Assembly: GCA_022652485.1 (NCBI GenBank)
Contig: JALCRK010000001.1
Location: 120,372 to 184,371 of the forward strand
Source of the DNA: Sphingobium sp.
GTDB lineage: Bacteria > Pseudomonadota > Alphaproteobacteria > Sphingomonadales > Sphingomonadaceae
Length of the DNA: 64,000 nt
Reading direction: 5' to 3'
The notes beneath the pieces were generated by a model. It was not told where the DNA came from. It did not search any database and saw only the letters and a list, made by a program, of their open reading frames with translations. Shown one piece after another: positions 1-8,502 of the stretch. The position numbers and the translations under genes were made by a program. How positions within the stretch are numbered: the stretch's first letter is position 1; every line of letters begins with the position of its first letter.

Positions 1-162
1 TCCTGGCTCCAGTCCCTCCGCTTCCCTGTCCCAGGGCGAATAGAGGAATGTCGCGCCGCTGCCCGCCTCACGCTCTATCGCCTCAAATTCCGCGCAGATG
101 CGATCGCGCAGGGATTCAAACCAGGTTCTGGCGGCCTGTTGATGTGGGTCGAGGGGCTTCAT
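1..162 (-). CDS. hemF: Oxygen-dependent coproporphyrinogen III oxidase, N-terminal part (runs off the window)
   Basis: Only the first 54 codons lie in the window. They read MKPLDPHQQAARTWF, then a stretch with the residues typical of the HemF N-terminus (ESLRDRICAEFEAIE, SGATF, PWDR). HemF decarboxylates coproporphyrinogen III to protoporphyrinogen IX in aerobic haem synthesis in the cytoplasm. The start ATG overlaps the trmL stop codon as ATGA at 159-162, so the two genes are translationally coupled with trmL upstream. The call rests on a short segment; the catalytic part lies outside the window. Confidence 0.8.
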   Translation of the reverse strand, partial: MKPLDPHQQAARTWFESLRDRICAEFEAIEREAGSGATFLYSPWDREAEGLEPG

Positions 163-617
163 TCTGGCAAAATTCCTGTTTGACGCATCGCTTCATGCAG
201 CGCGATGCCCGCTGCGACGGCAATATTCAAGGAGCGAAATCCCTCCCGCATGGGAATACGGAGGCGCAGGTCGGCGCGCTCGTGTACTTCGTCTGGTACT
301 CCGGCGCTTTCACTGCCGAGCAAGATGGTGTCTTCTGCGGTGAAGGATGCTGTGTGAAGCACTGTGTCCGCTTTGGATGTCAGCAGGACGATACGCGAAC
401 CTTCACCCTGCCTGTCGTTGAAAAAGGCTTCCGCATTAGGGTGGCGAACGATTTCCGCGCTTTCGCCATAATCCATCGCGGCGCGCCGCAGCTGTTTATC
501 GGAAGAGGGAAAGCCGCACGGCATCACGATATCCAGAGGGACGGAAAAGCAGGCGGCAAGCCGAATGATCGTGCCCACGTTTCCGGCGATATCGGGCTGG
601 TAAAGAGCGATCCTCAT
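159..617 (-). CDS. trmL: tRNA (cytidine(34)-2'-O)-methyltransferase
   Basis: This 152-residue protein is a minimal SPOUT methyltransferase of the TrmL (YibK) type, which 2'-O-methylates the wobble nucleotide of certain tRNA-Leu species using SAM. The sequence shows the N-terminal ALYQPDIAGNVGTIIR motif, the GSESAGVP motif near residue 102 and the C-terminal RIPM...RSLNIAVAAGIALHEA segment that forms the trefoil-knot SAM site. Length matches the family (about 150-160). It is followed with ATGA overlap by hemF and is divergent from petA across about 230 bp. Confidence 0.93.
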   Translation of the reverse strand: MRIALYQPDIAGNVGTIIRLAACFSVPLDIVMPCGFPSSDKQLRRAAMDYGESAEIVRHPNAEAFFNDRQGEGSRIVLLTSKADTVLHTASFTAEDTILLGSESAGVPDEVHERADLRLRIPMREGFRSLNIAVAAGIALHEAMRQTGILPE

Positions 618-651
618 CCCGACTGATTAGTCGTGCCCCAAGGGTTTGTCA

Positions 652-717
652 CGGATGCGTCAAAATGCTGTTGGCAAAAACATCATTAGGGCGCTATCAG
701 GCCCGCGGATGCGTCAA
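652..717. repeat. 12-bp direct repeat in the trmL/petA divergent region
   Basis: CGGATGCGTCAA occurs at 652-663 and again at 706-717, both in the same orientation, within the 231-bp spacer that must hold the trmL and petA promoters. It could be a pair of regulator sites or chance. No clear -35/-10 pair was found in this spacer. Confidence 0.35.
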
Positions 718-848
718 GGGGGCGGGGCGACAAACCGTTGGGGGCTTGCGCCAAACCACTTGAAAAAGCTCGGGCAACCGGGCAATGCAGCGCGAATTGC
801 AGCCTCGCTGCGATCGTGAATCGGGTTTGAATGACAAGGGTTGAGTGC

Positions 849-1418
849 ATGGCGACGCTAGAGAATACCGCAGACCAAGCGATTTCAGCAGATGGCGGCG
901 GCGTCCGTCGGCGCGATTTTATCAATATTGCCGCTGTCAGCTTTGCTGGCGTGGGTGGCGTGGTTGCGGTGCTGCCGCTGGTCAACCAGATGAACCCCAG
1001 CGCGGATGTGCTCGCGATGGCGTCGACTGAAGTCGACCTTTCCGGGATCAAGCCGGGTCAGGCGATCAAGACGACTTATCGCAGTCAGCCACTGTTTGTA
1101 CGCCATCTCACTCCTGAAGAGATCGCCAAGGCCGATGCTGCTGATGTCGCCAGTCTGCGTGATCCGCAGACTCTCGATCAGCGTACCATTGCAGGCAAAA
1201 AGGAATGGCTCGTCACGATGGGCGTCTGCACCCATCTGGGCTGTGTGCCGCTTGGCGCGGGAGAAGGTGAAAACAAGGGCGAGTTCGGCGGATATTTCTG
1301 CCCCTGTCATGGCTCGCACTACGACACCGCGGGCCGCATTCGCAAGGGGCCAGCTCCCAAGAATTTGGAAGTGCCTCCTGTAACTTTCACTTCTGATACT
1401 GCCATTCTCGTAGGCTGA
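849..1418 (+). CDS. petA: Ubiquinol-cytochrome c reductase iron-sulfur (Rieske) subunit
   Basis: The Rieske subunit of the cytochrome bc1 complex (complex III) carries the 2Fe-2S cluster that takes electrons from ubiquinol at the Qo site. Cluster motifs are CTHLGC at residues 127-132 and CPCHGSHYD at 151-159. The N-terminus has a twin-arginine-like VRRRDF (about residues 19-24) before a hydrophobic anchor, as expected for a Tat-inserted Rieske protein. An in-frame ATG lies 18 bp upstream at 831, but AAGGG at 835-839 is well placed for 849, giving 189 aa. First gene of petABC, with 11 bp to petB. Confidence 0.97.
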   Translation: MATLENTADQAISADGGGVRRRDFINIAAVSFAGVGGVVAVLPLVNQMNPSADVLAMASTEVDLSGIKPGQAIKTTYRSQPLFVRHLTPEEIAKADAADVASLRDPQTLDQRTIAGKKEWLVTMGVCTHLGCVPLGAGEGENKGEFGGYFCPCHGSHYDTAGRIRKGPAPKNLEVPPVTFTSDTAILVG

Positions 1419-1429
1419 GGAACAGATCC

Positions 1430-2698
1430 ATGAGTTTTCCCTGGGCAAATCATTACACCCCCAAGGCTCCACTGATGCAGTGGATCGACGAGCGTCTGCC
1501 TCTGCCGCGCTTGGTTTATAATGCGGTGGGCGCGGGTTATCCGGTGCCGCGCAATCTTAATTATTTCTGGAACTTCGGTGTGCTTTCGGGCCTGGCGCTG
1601 ATGATCCAGATTGTCACCGGCATCGTAATGGCGATGCATTATGGCGCCAATGAGCTGGTCGCCTTTGGTACCGTCGAGCATGTGATGCGCGACGTCAACG
1701 GGGGCTGGCTGATGCGTTATGCTCATGCCAATGGCGCGAGCTTCTTCTTTATCGTCGTCTATCTTCACATTTTCCGCGGCCTTTACTACAGCTCTTACAA
1801 GGCGCCGCGTGAGATGGTATGGCTGCTAGGCCTCATTATTTTCCTTCTCATGATGGCGACCGCGTTCATGGGCTATGTGCTTCCCTGGGGCCAGATGTCC
1901 TACTGGGGCGCGAAGGTGATCACCGGCCTGTTCGGCGCAATTCCAGTCGTGGGCGAGCCGATCCAGACCTGGCTGCTGGGTGGCTTCGCGCCCGGCAACG
2001 CCGCGCTCAACCGCTTCTTCTCGCTGCACTATCTGCTGCCGTTCGTGATTGCGGGTGTTATCATCCTGCATATCTGGGCGCTGCACATTCCGGGTTCCAG
2101 CAATCCGACCGGTGTCGAAGTGAAGGGGCCGCAAGATACGGTGCCGTTCCATCCCTATTACACCGCGAAGGACGGGTTCGGCGCGGGCATCTTCTTTATC
2201 CTGTTCGCAATCGCGGTCTATTTTGGCCCGAATTTCCTTGGCCACCCAGATAACTACATCGAGGCCAATCCGCTTTCGACCCCGGCACACATCGTGCCTG
2301 AATGGTATTTCTGGCCATTCTATGCGATCCTGCGGGCCTTCACCTTCGACTTCTTTTTCATTCCGGCGAAGTTGCTGGGGGTGCTGGCGATGTTCGCATC
2401 GATCCTGCTGCTGTTCTTCCTACCTTGGCTAGATACCTCGCCAGTGCGTTCGGGCAACTATCGCCCGCTGTTCAGGAAGTTCTTCTGGATCCTAGTTCTC
2501 GACGTTCTGGTGCTCGGCTATTGCGGCGGCGCGCCGGCGGAGGAGCCGTTTGTCATGATCTCGCAGGTTGCAGCGGCCTATTATTTCGCTCACTTCCTGA
2601 TCATCCTGCCGCTAATTGCGGCGTTCGAGAAGCCGTTGCCGTTGCCCGGTTCTATTACTGAGGCAGTCTTGGCGAAGCACGGCGAAGCAGCCGAATAA
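1430..2698 (+). CDS. petB: Cytochrome b of the bc1 complex
   Basis: This 422-residue protein is the membrane core of complex III, holding hemes bL and bH and both quinone sites. It contains the family's [13 protein letters not shown] start region, the WGQMSYWGA segment and the PEWY motif ([11 protein letters not shown], near residue 288) of the Qo site, plus the paired transmembrane histidines expected of cytochrome b. Eight or more hydrophobic helices are apparent. Length suits an undivided alphaproteobacterial cytochrome b rather than a b6/subunit IV split. It sits between petA and petC with short gaps. Confidence 0.98.
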   Translation: MSFPWANHYTPKAPLMQWIDERLPLPRLVYNAVGAGYPVPRNLNYFWNFGVLSGLALMIQIVTGIVMAMHYGANELVAFGTVEHVMRDVNGGWLMRYAHANGASFFFIVVYLHIFRGLYYSSYKAPREMVWLLGLIIFLLMMATAFMGYVLPWGQMSYWGAKVITGLFGAIPVVGEPIQTWLLGGFAPGNAALNRFFSLHYLLPFVIAGVIILHIWALHIPGSSNPTGVEVKGPQDTVPFHPYYTAKDGFGAGIFFILFAIAVYFGPNFLGHPDNYIEANPLSTPAHIVPEWYFWPFYAILRAFTFDFFFIPAKLLGVLAMFASILLLFFLPWLDTSPVRSGNYRPLFRKFFWILVLDVLVLGYCGGAPAEEPFVMISQVAAAYYFAHFLIILPLIAAFEKPLPLPGSITEAVLAKHGEAAE

Positions 2699-2712
2699 GG
2701 GGGCGATAGAAA

Positions 2713-3558
2713 ATGGTTCGCATAGGTGCATTTCTCATCGGCCTGTTCTTTTCCGGCTGGCTGCTCGTATCTTTCCTGATGGGTGCGGTCGCTTATGTAA
2801 GCGAGCCGCCCGTGCCCACCGCTGAGAAGGAGTTTCATCTCCATCCCAAGCATGTCAGCTACAGTTTCGATGGTCCGCTCGGCCATTATGACAAGGCGCA
2901 GCTGCAGCGCGGCTTTCAGGTGTTCAGTGAGGTCTGCTCGGCCTGCCACAGCCTGAAGTTCGTTTCGTTCCGCGATCTTGCCGACCTTGGCTACAATGAG
3001 GCCGAGATCAAGGCGATTGCGAAGAACTGGAAGATCAAGACGCCTGATATTGACCCCAAGACGGGCGAGATGGCGACGCGTGAGCCTGTGCCGTCAGACA
3101 AGTTTCCCAAGCCCTTTGCCAACAATGTTGCGGCGGCTGCGGCGAACAATAATGCCATTCCGCCCGACCTCTCGCTGATGACCAAGGCACGCCACAGCGG
3201 TACGGCCTATGTCTATTCGCTGTTGACCGGGTATCAGCAACAACCGGCGGAACTGCTCCAGAAGTTCCCCGATGTGAAAACTCCGGCTGGCCTTCACTAC
3301 AACCCTTATTTCGCGAACCTCAACCTCGCGATGGCGCCGCCGCTGACTGCCGAGGGGCAGGTGACCTATGGCGAGGGGCAGCCCAAGCCGACCGTCGATC
3401 AGATGGCCAAGGACGTTGCGGCGTTCCTGACCTGGACGGCCGAACCGAAGATGGAGAGCCGCAAGAGCGCGGGCCTCGCGGTGCTGCTGTTCCTCCTCGT
3501 CGCGACGACGCTGGCTTACATGTCTTACCGGAACATCTGGGCCGAAACCAAGCACTGA
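2713..3558 (+). CDS. petC: Cytochrome c1 of the bc1 complex
   Basis: The 281-residue cytochrome c1 passes electrons from the Rieske centre to soluble or membrane-bound cytochrome c. A hydrophobic N-terminal segment serves as export signal. The haem site CSACH is at residues 75-79, NLAMAPPL probably carries the axial methionine, and a single C-terminal helix (AGLAVLLFLLVATTLAY) anchors it in the inner membrane facing the periplasm. It is the last gene of petABC, 14 bp after petB and followed by a strong terminator. It is separate from petB rather than fused to it. Confidence 0.97.
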   Translation: MVRIGAFLIGLFFSGWLLVSFLMGAVAYVSEPPVPTAEKEFHLHPKHVSYSFDGPLGHYDKAQLQRGFQVFSEVCSACHSLKFVSFRDLADLGYNEAEIKAIAKNWKIKTPDIDPKTGEMATREPVPSDKFPKPFANNVAAAAANNNAIPPDLSLMTKARHSGTAYVYSLLTGYQQQPAELLQKFPDVKTPAGLHYNPYFANLNLAMAPPLTAEGQVTYGEGQPKPTVDQMAKDVAAFLTWTAEPKMESRKSAGLAVLLFLLVATTLAYMSYRNIWAETKH

Positions 3559-3586
3559 GCCTGGGGCCGGACAGGCTGAAACAAAG

Positions 3587-3615
3587 GGGCGGTTCCGCAA
3601 GGAGCCGCCCTTTTT
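3587..3615 (+). terminator. Rho-independent terminator of petABC
   Basis: GGGCGGTTCC (3587-3596) pairs with GGAGCCGCCC (3601-3610) with one G-T pair around a GCAA loop, followed by TTTTT at 3611-3615. It starts 28 bp after the petC stop codon. Confidence 0.88.
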
Positions 3616-3715
3616 CGTGTCGTTGGTTGGGAATGCCGTTGATACCAACGAAGGTTTTCGGCGGGGCGCTATACGCCTGCCGTTTCCTTCTAAGCTGTTG
3701 ATTTAGAGGGGGAAA

Positions 3716-3790
3716 TGGTGGGCGTGGCAAGGATTGAACTTGCGACCCCTGCGATGTCAACACAGTGCTCTACCACTGAGCTACACGCCC
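3716..3790 (-). tRNA. tRNA-Val (anticodon GAC)
   Basis: Read on the minus strand, the gene has acceptor stem GGGCGTG/CACGCCC, D stem GCTC/GAGC, anticodon stem CTGTG/CGCAG around the loop TTGACAT, and T arm GCAAG-TTCAATC-CTTGC. The anticodon GAC reads valine codons GUC and GUU. The 3' end ACCA is encoded. It has no tRNA neighbour and lies between the petC terminator and a gene-free stretch. Confidence 0.96.
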
Positions 3791-4251
3791 ACTCACTTTC
3801 ATCACTGTGCGGCGGCGGAAACCGCTCCGCATCAGGAGAGGCGCTGTTAGCCGCGTTGCGGGCGGAGTGCAAGAGGGAGATTGTCGAAAATGCGGGCCCC
3901 GGCGCAAAGGGCGCGGCCCGGGCAGCGGCGGTCGTGGTGGAGCGGGTTCGGTTGCATCAGCGCAGGTGGGAGTTTGCGCAAAATTGGGACATCCGCCGGG
4001 TGCAATTTAGCGCCGTGAGGAGAGGCGTTGCGGATTTGCGTTGGGTATGGCGCGCCGGGCCGCGCCGGGCCGCGATCCGCGCGCCGGGAGAACCGGAGCA
4101 GGAGCCGCGAGCCGGAGCGGGTGCCCGATGTGGCGGCGGCTGATGGGGAGTGAGTGCCAGATGTCACGACCATGAATTGCAGGCAGGATTGGCGGCGGCG
4201 ACTGGCAAAGGCAGGTGGTAGGATTTGGCGGCCTATTGTGACACACCTCGC

Positions 4252-4324
4252 CCTGGATCCCGGATAGCGCGCTTTCCTGGCCAAATCCTGCCGGATTTGG
4301 AGGAAATCGGCTTCCGGGATGACG
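4252..4324. repeat. REP-like palindromic repeat, family A, decayed copy 1
   Basis: This stretch runs from CCTGGATCCCGGATAG to CTTCCGGGATGACG. Its centre contains CCAAATCC/GGATTTGG, and its right half nearly matches the copy at 28644-28722. The left terminal CGTCATCCCGG arm seen in other family A copies is missing. Confidence 0.7.
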
Positions 4325-4523
4325 GATGGGAGGTAGGCTCGTCGAACCGGCTTCCTGGAGGACGGGTAGGGGGACGGGTTCCCCGAGCGCATTCCGGGAA
4401 GACGGGTAAGCGAGGGGCTTGGCGAACCGCGTTCCGGGAGGCGGAGTAGCGTGGTGGCCACCGCACCTCATCCGGGATGACGTGCGCTACGTGGTGCGGG
4501 CTAGGCCTGTTGCCGGGATGACG
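4311..4523. repeat. Degenerate tandem array with about 40-bp period
   Basis: The core CCGGGATGACG or a one-to-three-base variant starts at 4314, 4354, 4394, 4434, 4472 and 4513, giving spacings of 40, 40, 40, 38 and 41. Flanking bases are partly shared too: GAACCGG precedes unit 2 and GAACCGC precedes unit 4. The first unit is the right end of the family A palindrome and the last stops just before the purN stop codon, so the array looks like tandem duplication of a REP end followed by drift. Confidence 0.7.
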
Positions 4524-4524
4524 A

Positions 4525-5187
4525 TTACTGGAAGTGCAGCTCGTGCCTGTCGATGCTCACCCCCCGCCGCACATAGTCCGCGAGCGTCCGCGCGTAGAGC
4601 TGGTGTTCGGCGATCAGCACGCGGGCGGCCAGCGTGTCCGCCGTGTCGCCCGGCAGGATCGCCACCCGCGTCTGGCCCAGCACCGGGCCGTCGTCCAGCT
4701 CCGCCGTCACGACATGCACCGAGCAGCCGCCGTGGGTGTCGCCAGCCTCCAGCGCGCGCTCGTGGGTGTGCAGACCCTTGTATTTGGGCAGCAGCGAGGG
4801 GTGGATATTGAGCATCCGCCCGGCCCACCCGGAAACGAATTCCGGCGAGAGCAGGCGCATATAGCCCGCGAGCGCGACATATTCGGCGCCTGCCTTGCGG
4901 ATCTCGGCATCGAGGATGGCGTCGAACTCGACGCGCATCATCCCCTTGTGGCTGTGCCCGAAGGTGGCGATGCCCTCGGCGCGGGCAAATTCCAGCCCCT
5001 GTGCTTCCGGGTCGTTGGAGGCGACGAGCACGATCTCGAACGGGCAGTCTGGCGCCCGAGAGGCATAGACCAACGCCGCCATGTTGGAACCGCGCCCGGA
5101 AATCAGAACCGCGACGCGCGCCTTTTCAGCCCGAGCCTTTCCGACCTGCGCCCTATCAGGCCCGGATTCAGGCCCAGATTCAGGCAT
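4525..5187 (-). CDS. purN: Phosphoribosylglycinamide formyltransferase
   Basis: PurN transfers a formyl group from 10-formyl-THF to GAR in purine synthesis. The 220-residue protein has GRGSN at 31-35, the catalytic Asn127 and His129 in [13 protein letters not shown], and Asp165 in ELDDGP. The reading frame stays open further upstream, but ATG at 5187 gives a family-like length and overlaps the purM stop codon by 8 bp, so coupling to purM is likely. A slightly longer than usual N-terminus ([12 protein letters not shown]) precedes the first strand. Confidence 0.95.
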   Translation of the reverse strand: MPESGPESGPDRAQVGKARAEKARVAVLISGRGSNMAALVYASRAPDCPFEIVLVASNDPEAQGLEFARAEGIATFGHSHKGMMRVEFDAILDAEIRKAGAEYVALAGYMRLLSPEFVSGWAGRMLNIHPSLLPKYKGLHTHERALEAGDTHGGCSVHVVTAELDDGPVLGQTRVAILPGDTADTLAARVLIAEHQLYARTLADYVRRGVSIDRHELHFQ

Positions 5188-6310
5188 CGTGATGCGCTTC
5201 CCACGGTTCACGCGCCGACCACGCCCCGCGCGATCCGGCAACGGTGCAGCCCCTCGGCCCCCGCTCGATGCAACCGATGCGCTCGACCCGCTCGCCCGAG
5301 CTTTCCAGCACGCGGGTGACGACGGTGACATGCTCCTCGGGCACCACCAGTACCATGCCGACGCCGCAATTGAAGGTGCGCGCCATTTCCGCCGGCTCGA
5401 TATTGCCCTGCGCCTGCAGGAACGCCATCAGGCGGGGCTGCTCCCACGCATTGGCATCGACGAATGCGCGGCAGTGCTCCGGCAGCACGCGCGGGATATT
5501 TTCGAGCAGGCCGCCGCCGGTGATATGGGCGAGCGCGTGAATGCGCCCGGCACGGATCTGCGGCAGCAGCGCCTTCACATAGATGCGGGTCGGCGCCATC
5601 AGCGCGTCGATGAGGAGCGTATCCTGATCGAACAGCGCGGGGCGATCGAGCTTCCAGCCCTTGTCGGCGGCGAGGCGGCGCACCAGCGAATAGCCGTTGC
5701 TGTGCACGCCCGAGGAGGCGAGGCCGAGCAGCACGTCGCCCACCTCGACCTTGTTCCCGGTCAGCGCCTGTCCGCGCTCCACCGCGCCGACGCAGAAACC
5801 GGCGAGGTCATAGTCGCCATCGGCATACATGCCCGGCATTTCCGCCGTCTCGCCGCCGATCAGCGCGCAGCCCGCCTGTTTGCAGCCCTCGGCAATACCC
5901 GCGATGACGCGCTCGGCGATGCCGCTTTCCAGTCGCCCGGTGGCGAAATAATCGAGGAAGAACAGAGGCTCCGCACCCTGCACGATGAGATCGTTGGCGC
6001 ACATGGCGACGAGATCGATGCCGACCGTGTCGTGCTTGCCGCTGTCGATCGCGAGCTTGAGCTTCGTGCCGACGCCATCGTTGGCCGCGACCAGCAGCGG
6101 ATCATGATAGCCCGCCGCACGCAGATCGAAGAAGCCGCCGAAGCCGCCGAGGTCCGCATCCGCGCCGGGGCGGCGGGTCGCCTTGGCGAGCGGCGCGATG
6201 GCCTTCACCAGCGCATTGCCCGCAGCGATGTTCACGCCTGCCTGCGAATAGGTGTAGCTTTGCGGCTGGCCGCCTTCTGCGGCGGAGTCGGATGGATTTG
6301 TCATGGGCAT
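5180..6310 (-). CDS. purM: Phosphoribosylformylglycinamidine cyclo-ligase (AIR synthetase)
   Basis: PurM closes the imidazole ring of FGAM with ATP to give AIR. The 376-residue protein shows the family motifs: YSQAGVNI near the N-terminus, [29 protein letters not shown] and [12 protein letters not shown] at 6304 is an equally good start and would drop two residues. It is the promoter-proximal gene of a purM-purN operon and is divergent from the DUF2066 gene, with a large palindromic repeat in the spacer. Confidence 0.96.
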   Translation of the reverse strand: MPMTNPSDSAAEGGQPQSYTYSQAGVNIAAGNALVKAIAPLAKATRRPGADADLGGFGGFFDLRAAGYHDPLLVAANDGVGTKLKLAIDSGKHDTVGIDLVAMCANDLIVQGAEPLFFLDYFATGRLESGIAERVIAGIAEGCKQAGCALIGGETAEMPGMYADGDYDLAGFCVGAVERGQALTGNKVEVGDVLLGLASSGVHSNGYSLVRRLAADKGWKLDRPALFDQDTLLIDALMAPTRIYVKALLPQIRAGRIHALAHITGGGLLENIPRVLPEHCRAFVDANAWEQPRLMAFLQAQGNIEPAEMARTFNCGVGMVLVVPEEHVTVVTRVLESSGERVERIGCIERGPRGCTVAGSRGAWSAREPWEAHHDA

Positions 6311-6365
6311 AAGCGCCTAGCCTATCTCCCGATTTTATCAAGGTCTGCGCGTATTCTTGTGTTCT

Positions 6366-6483
6366 CGTCATCCCGGAAGCCGATTTTCTCCAGATCCTAT
6401 AGGATCTGGCCAGAAAATCGCGCTATCCGGGATCCAGAGGTTGTGCGAGGGTCTCTGGATCCCGGATCAAGTCCGGGATGACG
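6366..6483. repeat. REP-like palindromic repeat, family A, copy 2 (complete)
   Basis: Outer arms CGTCATCCCGG and CCGGGATGACG flank nested palindromes. CGATTTTCT ... AGAAAATCG encloses AGATCCTATAGGATCT, and ATCCGGGATCCAGAG is mirrored by CTCTGGATCCCGGAT. The element fills most of the purM/DUF2066 divergent spacer, leaving about 55 bp on the purM side and about 125 bp on the other. Confidence 0.88.
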
Positions 6484-6608
6484 GGGGCGCTACACCTTCA
6501 GTCGTGCACCGATTTTGAAATGCCTGTTATTTGCCTGTTGGATTTCGGCTCGTTTGCCGCCAAAAGAGCGCCGTGACGATATCCGAACGCCTTTCCCCGA
6601 TAATCGCG

Positions 6609-7835
6609 ATGCGCGGATTGATACGCCTGCTTGCCATTCCGGCGGTGGTGGCGCTGGGCCTCATGGCGGCGCATCTGGTGGCGCAGATGGAGGGCGAGCG
6701 CGGCGTGCCGCCGATCGCGAGCAGCGGCGATTTCGAGGTGGGCGGCATTCATGTCGATGTGGTTGCGGGCAGCGCGGATGCGGCGCGCACCGCAGGCTGG
6801 CGGCTGGCGCAGCGGCTCGCGTGGAAAAAGCTCTGGGCGCAGACCAATGGCGGCGCGCTGGGGCTGTCCGACGGGCAGCTCGACCAGATCGTCTCCGGCA
6901 TCGAGGTGGAGTCCGAGCAGATCGGCCCCAACCGCTATATCGCGGACCTGCGCGTGCTGTTCGATCGCGCGCGGGCCGGGCAGATATTGGGCGTCACCAG
7001 CACCGCGCTGCGCTCGCCGCCGCTGCTCGTCATCCCGATCCTGCGGCAGGGCGGCGCCTCGACCGTGTTCGAGACGATCAACGAATGGCAGAAGGCGTGG
7101 GCGCGCTATCATACAGGGAACAGCGCGATCGATTATGTGCGCACCAGTGGCTCCGGGCCGGATGCGCTGCTGCTGAATGCGGGGCAGATCGACAGGCGCG
7201 GGCGCAACTGGTGGCGCAATATCCTCGATCAATATGGCGCGGCGGATGTGGTGTTCCCTATCGCGCGGCTGGAGCGGCAATGGCCCGGCGGCCCGGTGAT
7301 CGGGCGCTTTGCCGCGCGCTATGGCCCGGACAACCGCCTGCTCGGCGAGGTGACGCTGCGCGCGGAGAATGACGCTGCGGTGCCGAAGATGCTCGATCAG
7401 GCGATCGAGAAACTGAATGCGATCTACACCCAGGCGCTGATTGACGGGCGGCTGCGGCCCGACCCGTCGCTGGTGATCGAGGAGCCGCTCAATGCGTCCG
7501 CGCTGGACCTCGGCAATATGAGCGATCTGCCGGTGGAGACGACCGATCTCGCGCCCGCCGCTGGTGTGACGGCCTTCTCGATCCAGTTCGATACGCCGGA
7601 CGACCGGGCGGTGACGGCGGGCGAGGCGAGCGTGCGCGCGATTCCGGGCGTGCGCTCGGCCAGCACCACCAGCCTTGCATTGGGCGGCGTCTCGGTGATG
7701 CAGGTCAGCTTCGAGGGCAGTGTCGAGATGCTGCGCGCGGGCTTGCAGGCGCGCGGCTATAGCGTGAACGCCAATGGCACGACGCTGCGCATCAGCCGCC
7801 GGACCGCGGGCGGCGGAGCGGCGGGCGCGCCATGA
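6609..7835 (+). CDS. DUF2066 domain-containing exported protein
   Basis: A 408-residue protein of unknown function. Starting at ATG 6609 it has a hydrophobic N-terminal segment (LIRLLAIPAVVALGLMAAHLV), a likely signal peptide or membrane anchor, followed by a mature region resembling DUF2066 (the GWRLAQRLAWKKLWAQ and SEQIGPNRYIADLRVLFDR stretches). The frame is open to 6531, but residues before 6609 look non-coding. It overlaps hdaA by ATGA (7832-7835). DUF2066 genes commonly sit between purM and hda-like genes in proteobacteria; the link has no known explanation. Confidence 0.75.
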   Translation: MRGLIRLLAIPAVVALGLMAAHLVAQMEGERGVPPIASSGDFEVGGIHVDVVAGSADAARTAGWRLAQRLAWKKLWAQTNGGALGLSDGQLDQIVSGIEVESEQIGPNRYIADLRVLFDRARAGQILGVTSTALRSPPLLVIPILRQGGASTVFETINEWQKAWARYHTGNSAIDYVRTSGSGPDALLLNAGQIDRRGRNWWRNILDQYGAADVVFPIARLERQWPGGPVIGRFAARYGPDNRLLGEVTLRAENDAAVPKMLDQAIEKLNAIYTQALIDGRLRPDPSLVIEEPLNASALDLGNMSDLPVETTDLAPAAGVTAFSIQFDTPDDRAVTAGEASVRAIPGVRSASTTSLALGGVSVMQVSFEGSVEMLRAGLQARGYSVNANGTTLRISRRTAGGGAAGAP

Positions 7836-8449
7836 GCCAGATCGGCCTGCCATTCGACTGGCAGGAGCGGGGAGGGGAAGCGCCGTTCATCGCCGGGGAA
7901 GCGAACCGGCTGGCGCTCGCGCATATCGAGCGGTGGCGCGAATGGCCGATCCCTATTTCGGTGCTGTCCGGCCCGGCACGCGCAGGCAAGACCGCGCTGG
8001 GGCGGCATTTCGCGGCGATTTCGGGCGGCACGGTGATCGATGAGGCCGATGCCCAGGCGGAGGACATGCTGTTTCACCGCTGGAACGAGGCGCGGGACAG
8101 CGGTGTGCCGCTGTTGCTCATCACGGACAGGGCTCCGGGCGAGTGGCAGGTTGCGCTGCCCGATCTCCGCTCGCGCCTCGCCGCCGCGCCGCATGTCAGG
8201 ATCGAGGAGCCGGACAATGCGCTGATGCGCGCCCTCATAGAGACCGGCCTCGCCCGTGCCGGATCGGCCTTCGCCGCCGATGTGCCGGAGTGGATCGCGC
8301 GGCGGCTGGAGCGCAGCTATGCGGCGGTGGCTGCCGCGCTCGACGTGCTCAATCGCGCCTCGATAGAGTCCGCGCGCAAGATTTCCGTCATCTCCGCAAA
8401 AGAGATGCTACAAAATTGTCATCTTTTGCCTATAGAGGAAGAGGATTGA
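7832..8449 (+). CDS. hdaA: DnaA-related regulator of replication initiation (HdaA type)
   Basis: This 205-residue protein resembles the AAA+ part of DnaA without its DNA-binding domain, as in Hda/HdaA. Those proteins work with the DNA polymerase sliding clamp to promote hydrolysis of DnaA-bound [11 protein letters not shown] at residues 3-10 matches the clamp-binding motif QxxLPF. Walker A is SGPARAGKT (46-54) and an acidic VIDEAD follows near 68-73. It overlaps DUF2066 by four bases and is followed by ppk1 after 53 bp. Function is inferred from the family; Caulobacter HdaA is the nearest characterised case. Confidence 0.85.
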   Translation: MSQIGLPFDWQERGGEAPFIAGEANRLALAHIERWREWPIPISVLSGPARAGKTALGRHFAAISGGTVIDEADAQAEDMLFHRWNEARDSGVPLLLITDRAPGEWQVALPDLRSRLAAAPHVRIEEPDNALMRALIETGLARAGSAFAADVPEWIARRLERSYAAVAAALDVLNRASIESARKISVISAKEMLQNCHLLPIEEED

Positions 8450-8502
8450 AGGTTGCCGCTTCGGGGCGGCGCCACCCGAATGAATGGAAGCATCGCCAAG
8501 CC

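Larger units (their letters stand above)
3791..4524. other. Gene-free stretch between tRNA-Val and purN
   Basis: No convincing gene was found. ORFs in several frames are proline/arginine-rich and lack any recognisable domain. The left part (3800-4250) is unremarkable apart from a short tandem of GCGCCGGGCC near 4050. The right part holds a palindromic repeat remnant and a tandem array, listed separately. Confidence 0.6.

Noticed and set aside
3847..4461. 204-residue minus-strand ORF in the gene-free stretch
   Set aside because: Translated from the repeat array and GC-rich filler; repeated PSSR/PGSR peptides come from the DNA repeat, not from protein selection.
4311..4523. 40-bp periodic array as a CRISPR
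   Set aside because: Units drift along their full length with only an 11-base core, no unique spacers, no cas genes.
3716..4524. tRNA-adjacent gene-poor stretch as an integration remnant
   Set aside because: No integrase, no copy of the tRNA 3' end, and the empty stretch is on the 5' side of the tRNA gene.
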